The position numbers were made by a program, and so were the translations under genes. Source: Sclerodactyla briareus (lineage: Eukaryota; Echinodermata; Holothuroidea; Dendrochirotida; Sclerodactylidae). From it: DNA of 64,000 nt. The stretch covers positions 1-64,000 of the forward strand of contig JAODTK010000078.1 of the NCBI GenBank assembly GCA_026419785.1. The letters run 5' to 3'. This document shows positions 24,691-34,959 of the stretch, piece after piece (position 1 is the first letter of the stretch; the number at the start of each line of letters is the position of its first letter). Below the pieces are notes generated by a model. The model saw only the letters and a list, made by a program, of their open reading frames with translations, was not told where the DNA came from and made no database searches.

Positions 24691-25002
24691 ATAGATAGCC
24701 CGAAGATAGGGGCAACATTAGTCTTACTGTCTCAATGTTATGTAAAACACTATGAATTGCCATCTAATGGAGAAATGTTCGTTTTAGGACTCCACCCTTT
24801 AAAGAGGGGCTCGGGTTACTGAGCAGTTCTGAAAGGAAGGATTAACAAACTAATTTGCTATGTGGCCTAGATAAGAAACATTCCTTGTGTTTTTCATATG
24901 AGGGTTCATTTATTTAAAACATGTAAAAACATTTCGCATCAATATATTTTATTGCATGTTCTGAAACGCTTGGCTTTAAAGTCTCATTGGGACCGAAGGT
25001 GA
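24691..25002. other. No gene recognised
   Basis: Probably 3' flank or terminal region of the DIRS element; no inverted terminal repeat was identified. Confidence 0.3.
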
Positions 25003-25300
25003 GTGTGACGTCAGGCATAATCCTAAATTAAACGAGCACCTAAGGTTGAAGTTTGATAGAGATTAGGCCTGCAGTCACAAGAACAGAGGGTATCAACATC
25101 CCTCCCTCGAAATGCATGCTCTTAAAATGCTAACACAACCTTGATCCATCGTGGAGCGTTCATCCTTGCGGCTTCGAGAAATGAAGGCGATCTGATTGGC
25201 ACTATCTCATTGATCACTCGTTCGTGTGACATCTAGGCATAATCTCTATCAACGTCAACCGGAGGGTCCTCGTTTAATTTATGATTATCTGGCTCACTTA
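25003..25300. repeat. Fold-back element with ~75-base inverted arms
   Basis: The left arm (about 25003-25080) and the right arm (about 25221-25300) are inverted copies: both read AAATTAAACGAG, then a GGTTGA word, then TTGATAGAGATTA and GCCT, and finish in a GTCACA word. The spacer of about 140 bases holds no open frame. The structure suits a MITE or fold-back transposon, or the palindromic end of a larger element. Confidence 0.7.
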
Positions 25301-26395
25301 TCACGTCATTTGTAGCTAATATTTACTCTTTACTTTTTTGGGCCTTGGGTTAGATCAGCACAACAGAATTAACTGATCGAGTATGTCACCCTGCACCATG
25401 TAAAAATTAGGTTAATACAAAAAAAAACACAGATGATCACGAAAAGGCAGTGATTTCCCGATATTCCAGTTATTCTGTGTTTGGTAAACTTCCAGAAACC
25501 TCTCAATACCATCAGTCTTTATGTGTTTTTTCCCTGACTGCAAATGAAAGGTAAACCAAACGAACACTCACTTTTCTATGTCTGTCAGAAAATAGGAGCA
25601 GTCTATGCGCAGTTCACAGGGTTGGGGTAAGGGTGACTCCACAAGAAAATCCCCTTATGGGGGCGTGGCTTAACTATCGTCTCCGGAGGACTGTTGGCTC
25701 TGTTAGATGACGTAATGGCGTCACCTGACACGGCAGCAATCAAGTCGCTCTATTGAAGGCAAATGACGAAATTTCTAACAGCTAACAGTCGATAACAACG
25801 GCACCAATAATAATAATAATAATAAAATACTGGCAATAATTATTATATTAATATCCATTGAATTTACAAAATTATAAATTCTCCCAATTAGACAAGGAAT
25901 AAATCTATTTCGCAGCTGGGAAAGGTTTTTTTTCGGTGATCTGAGGGTGCCATAGAAAAAAAATTCTGCTTACGCCTCGCACAGTATTGGTGATGCCCCT
26001 TTGGCTTAGACATCATAATTATCTCCCCCTCTCCCTCCTGCGAAAATATCGCTTCTAGAACCGAGCCTTGGCACAATCCGTTCACAACTCACGTATCAAA
26101 TTGTAGAAACCACTGGCTAAGCGGAAGTACATATCCGTAACGGGGGCGATGACCATGTGGTTTCCGTCGTCGAAGAAGCCGCCTTGATAACCCGCCAGTG
26201 CGACAATCCCGCATCTCGTAAGTTCCCGATGATGACGTAAACTAAAAGTAGAAATGGAGAATTATTACCGGCTCGTCGTAATCTCTTTTTTAAAAGACAG
26301 CGTTGGATCTACTATAGTGACCAATGGTATGATTACAAATGTGACGTTGCAAAACGCACTTCCGAGTCCTGATCCGGCAGGAAAATGGCTGTTGA
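25301..26395. other. No gene recognised
   Basis: Short TAA array at 25807-25826 and a palindromic TGACGTAATGGCGTCA near 25709-25724. Nothing coding. Confidence 0.4.
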
Positions 26396-27893
26396 TTTTT
26401 TTTCCAATTCAATGATTCCGTCTATACTGAAGCATACATACAATGTACACAATAAAGTATAAACAGGACACTAGAGAAACAAATAATGTTTAACGAGGCT
26501 AGTGACCCAAAACATGAGCATATATACAAGGAAACAAAGAAAAGGATGTAGAGAGTTCACTGAATTAGCTCTGAAGTCATTCAGAGTAATTCGCGAGTAT
26601 ATGACTTTTTAGCTTATTCTTGAATAACGAATGTGAATTGAAAAAATGTGTCACATCATTTGGCAGTTGATTCCAGATATTATAGCAGTCATTATTCAGA
26701 GGAGTTTCCATAATTATTGTAGGTCTAGTTACAGTGAAAACAACCCCCCCAAAAAAAAAAAATGAGTGAATTTTTCTCGATGATAAGGACTGACAAAGGA
26801 TTCCTAGGGTTTACGTCGTTGAAAATCGTAGGAATTGAACGGTTCACATATTTGGAGATTGAAGATACCTCCTATAGATAGGATATCACTGATCTTAAGA
26901 AGGCCCAAATCTGTGTGGAGGGCGTTAGTAGAGTGACGACGGTCTGAAAATTAATCATCTTGAGAATTCGATTTGCAATACTTGAATACGTTTCAAATCA
27001 GTAGCACAAGCTACACCGTAAACCTCAATACCATACGAGTTACGCGAATAAATAAGCGAGTAGTACAGTTGCATGGCCACAGAACGCGAAATTGAAGCTC
27101 TGATGCGATAAAGATACTAGTGTTACGTGTGAGGTTGTTGCAGAGGTTTATCGATATGATCTTTGAAAGAGAGCCTGTCGTCACTATTGGGGACCCTAGT
27201 ACATCGTGTTAGCTGCTCCACAAATTTTATGATTATTCAACATGAAATGACTTGGACAGGCATGTACAGTACTATGATTTGGATGAAAAATTGAAGAAAT
27301 TGTTTTCCGAGGTGGAGTGTAAGTTTGTTAGCATTGAACCAATAATTGAGCTGACCAAGAACACTCTTAGCTTTAGAAATGAGATTTATACAGTTAGTGT
27401 CGTGAACAAAGACATGAGTGTCATCGGCAAAAAGTCTAATGGGAATATTAGGAACCATTGTTAATATCATTAACATAAATAAAAAACAGAGGAGTGGTCC
27501 TTATACAGAACCTTATGGGACCCCAGTAGTAATGTTATAACAATTCGACATAACGCCATTGACAAATGCGTTTTGATTTCTGTCGATACATAACTGGAAT
27601 GAAGATCGTTTGCTTTGCCACAATAACATTATGACACCATTTGCTTAGGAGTACTTCATGGTCAACAGTGTCAAAAGCATAGATCAAGGTAAAGACCTAG
27701 GACATTCTCACCCTTATCGAGGTGGAGCACGAAGAGAATTAATTGTTTCTAGGATAGCGTGGGGTGTATCGTGACCTTTTCTAAATCCAAATTGGAACTC
27801 GAAGAAAATTTTGTGATTTTCCAGGAACGTGCGTAGACGTTTTTCAATCAGTTTTTCAATAATTTTTTTATTAATGCATTTATTAATGCAAAT
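26396..27893 (-). mobile_element. 5'-truncated LINE (type 3) with intact FADD box
   Basis: On the minus strand from 27893: KKIIEKLIEKRLRTFLENHKI near the start, FEFQFGFRKGHDTPHAI, then the VTTGVPQGSVLGPLLF region in shifted frames, and RLFADDTHVFVHD with the catalytic FADD at 27431-27420, then GQLNYWFNANKLTL. Below 27237 the C-terminal part reads in other frames (YGIEVYGVA; NDCYNIWNQLP near 26690-26660; HSLFKNKLKSHI). An A-rich end at about 26403-26396 is the likely 3' tail. The endonuclease and RT fingers are absent, so the copy is 5' truncated; its 5' edge abuts the minisatellite. Frameshifts are numerous. Confidence 0.82.
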
Positions 27894-27939
27894 AACATGA
27901 AATAACGGTTCACGACTGGGACTACCAGTGGGTTACCGT

Positions 27940-28183
27940 TATTTGCTGTAATTTACAGTATACAGTTACAGTATATCTAGAGTAAATCACTGTGATGTAC
28001 TTTTACAGTAAATTACCAGTACCGTACATTCACGGTAAATCATCGGTAATGTACATTTAGGGTAACCGTACATTACATTCACGTAAATTACTGATAATGT
28101 AAACAGGTAAATTCACGGTTAATTACCATTACCGTACATTCACGTTGAATGACTAGTACGGTTTATCTACGATAGATTACCGT
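27940..28183. repeat. AT-rich minisatellite, left part
   Basis: About eight to nine diverged units of roughly 26-30 bases built from ACGGTAAATTACC and GTAATGTACATT words. Continues at 29821 after an inserted element. Confidence 0.8.
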
Positions 28184-29820
28184 CAGGGGCGGCGCCAAGT
28201 TTTTACGAGTATGGGGCAAATTGGATGGATCTCTGACATGGGGGAGGGGTACTAAGGGGAAATCTGTTTTGAGATCTTCATACTGCTTAGACCAAAAATG
28301 GTGGCCACATTTTAATACACTTTTTAAGTGTATCTACGTCAACGAGTTTTGACAAAAATCCATAACTTTCTGGAAAAAAATGAAATGCATGACAATTTCC
28401 CATGTTTCATTCGATACACCTGACAAAAAAATAAACCCGATGAAACCGTACCTACGTTCTGTAAGGGTAGGCAGGCTTACATGCAAAAACTTTTGTTACT
28501 AATGCAAATTCGAAGATATCTAATGGCGTAAATCGGCATGGGTCGGAGTGATGAGTCCTTTCACCTAATATTAAGAAACGGTGGCTCATAATGGCTCTCA
28601 ACAGTAATCATCAGGGGAGGGGGGGTTGGGTGTAGCGATGATGTTTTGCTGCGGATCCGGCAATGGTGACTGATATGGGGGGGGGAGTCTAAGCAAAGGG
28701 GAGGGGGTATCCCCCTCTCCTTTGGAAATTTTGAATATTGAAACGTTCCCAGATGCAATCTCTTGCAATATTTACTGGTAATAAATGGGCTGTTCAGTAA
28801 TTATCTTTCAATGTGGACGCCGCCAACTTTGACTGAATAATAAACAATGCCCGACCCTTATTGCAGCTCGTGGGTGTGAAGCAGACCATCGATTCAACTG
28901 CGCGCGAAGCGCGCAAAAATTTGACACTCCTATGGCAATTGATCAAATTTTTAGCCATTTAGTGCAATTTCAGACAATATTTCCACTATTGCCACTCGCA
29001 TGACATTCCAGCTAAAACGACTGTTTCATTGTTAGGTTTTGGGGAATTCTTTTAATGTTTTCTCAATGGCTCCGAAATAATGTAATCTCTGGAAGATTAG
29101 GACAAATAGGAAGGTACAAAAACTGTCGAAGAACTGACAAATCATGAAAAATAGAATGCAAACGCTAACGTAACGCCTTCATTTCCCCTTTTGCCGAAAT
29201 GCCGACAGACTCGTGTCACTCGTCCAATTACACGCCGGCGCGGGCCGTCCAATTATCTATTTTTGCCCTGACGTGCCATTCTCTTGCCGAAGCTGAATGG
29301 GTCAATTAGATGAAGATCCAAAAGTCGAACTACCTCGATAATAAAGTCTGGCTTCCGTTGTTTTTCTTTTCATTCCACTTTCCATTTCCTGCATTCCCCT
29401 TCACTCCCTTACTTCCCTTACTCCTTTCCTTCCACTCTATTTTCTTTTCCTCCTCTCCTCTTTTCCTCTTCTTTTCCGCCCTCTTTCCCCTCTTTGCCGA
29501 CAGACCGAAAATTGCCGACTGCATGAAATTATCGGGAGGGGGGTGAACCCCACTCGCTACGGCCTGAAACATACGCTACATGTGCGAACGCTATATTACA
29601 GAACAGTTTGAGTCTCGATTTGAGTCTCGATGAGAACGAAGTAAATAACCATAAGTGGATACGTATTTTGACACTCACCCCACCCCCGACGGAAAAACGT
29701 TGGACATGAACATCATTTCGGGCGATTTTATTGTTTTCGGCCCCAAACCATAGGGGCAGGCCGCCATCCTCTGCCCCCACTCCCCCCCTGTGGAGCGCCC
29801 GCTCTCTGTCACACCTCCTG
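28184..29820 (+). mobile_element. hAT-like non-autonomous element with 8-base target duplication
   Basis: Starts CAGGGGCGGCGCC and ends CACACCTCCTG, so both ends begin CAGG(G/A)G when read inwards. It is flanked by ATTACCGT on each side (28176-28183 and 29821-29828). Removing it joins the two halves of the minisatellite. Eight-base duplications and CAG termini are hAT hallmarks. At 1637 bases it holds no transposase: open frames inside (28561-28758, 29310-29546) are low complexity, including a CT-rich stretch from 29360 to 29490. An internal CAACTGCGCGCGAAGCGC (28896-28913) recurs at 15783-15800. Caveat: ATTACCGT is also a word of the minisatellite. Confidence 0.72.
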
Positions 29821-29905
29821 ATTACCGTGAATTCCTGTGAATTACCAGTTGTACGTACCAGATAGTGAATTACTGGTAATGTACATTTACGGTAAATTAC
29901 CCTAA
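29821..29905. repeat. AT-rich minisatellite, right part
   Basis: About three units of the same repeat (ACTGGTAATGTACATTTACGG word at 29872-29892), separated from the left part by the hAT-like element. Confidence 0.75.
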
Positions 29906-30721
29906 AATTATACAAATGGAAGAAACTAGTTAATATCAGTCATAGACGCAAATGCCAGTAAATTTTCAGTTTCTTTAACAATTGTGCATAGACGTGAAAT
30001 ATAACAAAAGTGTATTAAATTTCAAATTATATGTCACAAGAAATTTACTAGACTATATAGCACCACATTACGTTTTGTGTAGACTGAGCGATAGGTGTAG
30101 CGGTAGATTCAGTTAGAACTGATAGCGCCTTCTCTATGAGTGCGCACTTCTTGAACAATGATCATGACCACGTGTTACAAGTGGTTATTTCTTATGCCAT
30201 TCGGTTAAAGAGGCCAATGTCGTCGCACAAAAATTAGCAGTGTTTGGTTGTATCACTCATGACGATATTCGAAATTATATCAATCACGAATGAACCCGCA
30301 AGACGAATACCGTTATCTGTTTTTTTAAAAACGACCCGCAACGTTTTCCTGTCGTAGTAGATCAAACATCCACCCATTTAATATGAATATGGGCCTATCA
30401 GATCAAATCATCACATATCACTATTCCTTGACCAAAGAAAGGTACGATTGACCACTATTCAGCGTATTAAATGGGACAGACTTGTATAACAAGACTTTAA
30501 ATGAAAAAAAGGGTATGTGCGTTTCGACAATGCACTTTGATACAGAAATCAGCTGCATGTTATTTATATATATAACTATCTATAACTCCAGGCTATCCAT
30601 TCTGGCGAATCAGGTTTGATTGGCTAATCCCCATAACGTTAGGCCATCCCGTTGTTTCCCCCCCTGCATCATATAGGCAGTCATTTTTGTCTGCAATAGC
30701 GGGCAGCTGGTCATATGTACC
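29906..30721. other. No gene recognised
   Basis: AT-rich, no coding signal and no repeat partner noticed. Confidence 0.4.
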
Positions 30722-31125
30722 ATTAAGGAATAAACTACAACTTGGAGACTTTTACTAACTGGCGAATAAACAGTCGAGACTGTTTATGATCAGCAAAAGT
30801 CCACCTGCTGTACGTTTATTCCACTAACAACCAGCAAATTACGAATTGGCCGCCCCAAAAAAACGATTTTAGAGATATCTATATCTCAAGATTCTTATCT
30901 TGGTATCTCTAACCGTAATGAGCAACTGTGTACCCATTGCGTTTTGTTTCGACGAAATGAATTGGATTTCCACTCAAACGCATAATTAGCAGTGGCATGC
31001 CTGGCTGTGCTGTGCTGTGCCCGGAGCGCAATACAAAACCATGCCTGCCGCACCGAACCAGGTTCTGCGCGGGGGAACAATGACGTTTCACGATGCAATG
31101 CCCGCGTCCGTTTTCGCCCTGCCTA
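30722..31125 (+). repeat. Dispersed repeat family A, copy 2, with a 96-base palindrome
   Basis: Same family as 6318-6790. 30727-30822 is a near-perfect palindrome: GGAATAAAC begins it and GTTTATTCC ends it, with the centre AAACAGTC-GA-GACTGTTT near 30775. In copy 1 only the left half is present. The minus-strand open frame (30895-31098) resembles that in copy 1. Confidence 0.65.
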
Positions 31126-32699
31126 ACTTTTTAACGGAGGATCACACAAGAGTATTTTATGACTGCTAACTAGAGCACCCTCCGAATCTCCCCATGGTAA
31201 TCACAATCGTGGAATCGCCGTACCCTAACGATAGAAATGCGCGTCTGTTTTTTTACATTGACTAGTATATATAATTAGGGAAGCTTCAGATTTCACGACG
31301 GGGACGCCATCTAAGACGTCTGACGTAATGTTAAGCCTACCTTATAAGCGCTTATTAAGCACTGGATCCGACTCCGTTCACACCTTAAGCTACGTTCACA
31401 CTTTTCCGGCAACGGCAACGTCGCGGCAACGGCAACGGCGGACGGCACCGGCGAAAAAACCCACACACTGTATAAACGTATTGTGCTGTTCCCACTAGTA
31501 CGGCGACGGCTATCCTGGCAATCCGGTGGAAAATATTGCCGCTCCCGTGAAAATAAAAACCCATCGGAGCGATTCATTGCGTCGCCGGATGCTGTAAAAA
31601 AACCCTTTCTCCATACCAGTTGCTCCGTTAATGAAGAAATTGGGCTTGAAAATAAGAATTAAATTTCGAATTAGCTTTAGCTTGTTCATCGAATTTGTTT
31701 CCTCTTATCGTGGTGGATAAACTGGTATAATTGATCCTGCCTGCTTTATTATCGAACTCCTGTGGCATTTAATACGGAATAGCTGCAAGAATTCTTCCGT
31801 AGATTCGACGTTTGTTGCACATGCCTGTGTCTAATATATAGGCCTATAGGCTCTAATCAGCATAGGCCCTAGTCAGGTGGGTATACAGAAGATCATGCTG
31901 TATTGGTATGCAACATTGTATGTTCTCATTCTACCTATCTGTCCGAATAGTACCTGCAGGCCACATTCTATACCACGCTGGTCACTTTGCACTCATAATA
32001 AATTTCGAAGAACCGGTAAGGGAACTGACAAACCTTTGTCAAATAGGCCTCTGTTAGGATTTGTTCTCCTTGTCGTCCCAATGCACCAAGTGCCCAGGCC
32101 TAGGTTAAGCCGAATTGGGAACATTCAGGAATATTTATGATATACATCCGTGAGGTGGTGGCAGAACCAATTTGGTCCGGTCATCATTTTTTTTCTCCTT
32201 ACAAGAAAGTAATTCAATCTATTTCCAAGATTCCCCCAAAATTGGGGTACCCACTTCAAGTGAAATTAGGTATAATACATATTCGTGCCATCAACCCTAT
32301 TCCAACGGTCCAACAATCATGGAGCTACTATAATAACACCACGGCGTTATTGGAACGCACGCGCGCATCGTGATACTTTTGAATATCGAGTCTTTTCAAA
32401 CAGGACGCACAGAGCGCGTCGCTAAAAGGTTTGTTTCTCCGTTGTATAGGCAACGCAGTGGCCTGCATGCGATTGCGTATCCACAACGTCGATGGAAAGA
32501 CGCGCTGTCAGCGCATTCCATTTTCCGTGCAATATTAATAACAGATTAAAAATTGGCAATTTCGAATGTCCGGTCCTCTGGGCTTTCCGCGTAATTCGCT
32601 GACATTTGCGTATTAATGAGTAACTGCCAAATATATACCACAAGCCTATGTCCCCCTAAAATTCCATGACCTGAGAATAGTCAGGATGTCGCGAGCGGG

Positions 32700-33193
32700 G
32701 GGGTTGTGGAGGGGTGTCTTACTCCCCCCCCCCTCACCAAAACAAATGGGCAAGCGACCTTGCAGATGGAATTTTCGAATATCCTTTTGGAATTTCCTGA
32801 CAGATCCGTCGGAATGATATTTTTACGACTGAGGACCGAGGCCCAGTCAACTTTGTAAATGTTCCAACTCACCGAAAGGAATATTTCCCTTATTCATGTA
32901 AAAACATGTAAATTACAACAAAGAATTTCAACATTTTTAATACGAAATGTTAAAAAAATTTCCACCGATTACAAAAAAAATTATCACAATGCCCAAGTTT
33001 GAAGCTTGATAGCATCCAAAGCGCCTGGGAGAGTTCCTTTGCACCATCGGGGGCTTGCGCAACCGAAAAATTCTTGGGCGCTCCGCGTCAACCATTCGTG
33101 GTGGTGGCGCTCCGCTTAGATAGTATTCTTGCGCCCCACTAAGAAATCCTCTGCCTCCCTTGTTGCTCCCAGTATGAAAGTATGGCGACGCTG
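32700..33193 (-). mobile_element. hAT-like CAG-end family, copy e
   Basis: On the minus strand from 33193 it starts CAGCGTCGCCATACTTTCAT and matches the 16036 and 10958 copies through ATACTATCTAAGCGGAGCGC, GCGCAAGCCCCCGATGG and GCTTCAAACTTGGGCAT. It lies inside the putative 31387-34598 element. Confidence 0.55.
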
Positions 33194-34243
33194 CTAAGGC
33201 TGTATGGCCAAAATTTATGATAGAATGCCCTCTAATCGGAATGGGTCCTAATGCCTATGTTTGGCGGTCCCCTTTCAGGTAAGAATTAACGTAAGCTCGG
33301 TAAAATTTTGCAGAAAAAATCACAAGATCCCAGAGTAGCAATTCGCAGCTCGGACGTGAAATTGCAAAATTACTTTATGGACGAAAAGTGAATGTTTAGG
33401 ATGTGTCATAATGTACAGATGCATCTAAGGCCCACCTCGAAAACTTGCAAAAATTCCCAGAGTTAGGAGGAGTGGGGCATCGTCGGTCCTCTGAAAAGTG
33501 AGATTTCAATTTACTAAAAATCTTAATTGCTGCCTCGATTCGATTTGGCGAGGAAAACAAATCGCATCAGAACATGTGAAAATGCGAGATTCTTTCTTTC
33601 TGGAATGACATGAGTTTTTTGGGAGTGCTATATTGTACTCAAAGTTGCATCAACGGTCACCGGGAAATGCGAAAATTTGTGGCAAAGGAGCGGGACACCC
33701 TCCTCCCCTTAGACTCCAGGTGCCATTATCAAACTTCAGCACTCCGCTCAAATTACGGTTCTTACGCCACCTGATTGTACTTAAATTCATCATCACTGCT
33801 GTCAGTGATGTGTCCGTCGTAAGCTTGTGGCGACCAGCCCCCCACCTTCCCCATCTTCCAAATACCGAGAGTGCTACCAAGGCCAGTCTGAATGCACAAA
33901 ATAGGCACTTGGTATAGAGAGTACAGTATATGCGTTGCGTACTTGTGTATCTTACTCGAGCTTTATGTCCGATCGCCATCTTCCGTTGCATTAGGTGGAA
34001 AGAAGTGTCCACAGTCCTCCCCGAAAAAAAGATGGATGGTCTCAGTTGGACTCGACTTCACTGTCTCCATATCATGTGAACTCTCGGTCTCGATTGATCA
34101 TTTTCACAAAGTTTTACAAAACCTCTAAATAAAACAGGGAGCCCCCAAATGACGTAAAAGAGTCGCCATAAAATGCACCTTTCAGTATAGGGTGGGGAGT
34201 TGGAAAAAATGAATCTAGCCAGTTGATTTTTTTTAATTCTTCA

Positions 34244-34256
34244 CCCCCCCCCCCCC
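34244..34256. repeat. Poly-C tract (13 bases)
   Basis: Uninterrupted run of C. Confidence 0.95.
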
Positions 34257-34959
34257 AATCATATGACACTCGCGTTTTCAATCCCCTAGCCACCTCCCTC
34301 TTTCGCCTCCCCTTTTACGTTTTCCTCCTGTTCTTCATCTTCCTTTTTACCGGGGGAAGGGGGAAACGATTCGCGCCAAGGATACGCGAGTTCCTTCACG
34401 TTTCCACAGGTTTTGGCTCAGCACTGCATGCCCGTAATGTTTTGCCGGATGCGACAATAATTTTATTCGCCGTCATTTTTTTGGAACAGTGATACCGGAT
34501 CACCGTTTCCGTCGCCGTTGCCGTCGCCGTTGCCGTCGCCGTTGCCGTTTGCCGGGGGGCGCCTTTGCCGTTGCCGGCACAAGTGTGAGACGTAGCTTCA
34601 CACAACGGTCCATTACTATCTCATTACAAACATGCGACCACCTCACCAACTGGCCGTACTACGTTTCGATCTACGACGGAGGCACCACTTTCACTTTTCC
34701 CCCACGACGTGACTTGAACCAGCCCGCATGGCATTATTCAACAGTCTCACCAGTGGAACGGACTTTTAATAAGGAATACATATTCAAACGCGCAATCGTA
34801 AAACGTGCTCATCTACATTACTTACGCTGCACATTGACCGTCCGAAAAATTTGAAGCGGCCCCTACTGCCAGACTGCGTGGTAGTGGGGCAGCGGGTGGC
34901 AGCTCACACGTGCACTTGCTTGTTTTTTAGCTCTCACTTTCCTCTCATTTTAGCTGTTT

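Larger units (their letters stand above)
31387..34598. mobile_element. Possible 3.2-kb DNA transposon with GGCAACGGC-rich inverted ends
   Basis: The left end AAGCTACGTTCACACTTTTC followed by CGGCAACGGCAACG, and the right end (reverse strand from 34598) AAGCTACGTCTCACACTTG followed by GCCGGCAACGGCAA, are inverted copies. The right end expands into a 12-base repeat CCGTTGCCGTCG (34504-34552). GCCGGATG words lie inside both ends. No transposase was recognised between them and no clear target duplication is seen, so two separate elements sharing an end type is the alternative. Ends of this style occur in PIF/Harbinger-like elements. Confidence 0.45.

Noticed and set aside
27252..27464. Plus-strand 70-codon open frame
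   Set aside because: Antisense shadow of the LINE reverse transcriptase active-site region on the minus strand.
29310..29546. Phe/Pro/Ser-rich open frame
   Set aside because: It translates a CT-rich low-complexity stretch inside the hAT-like element.
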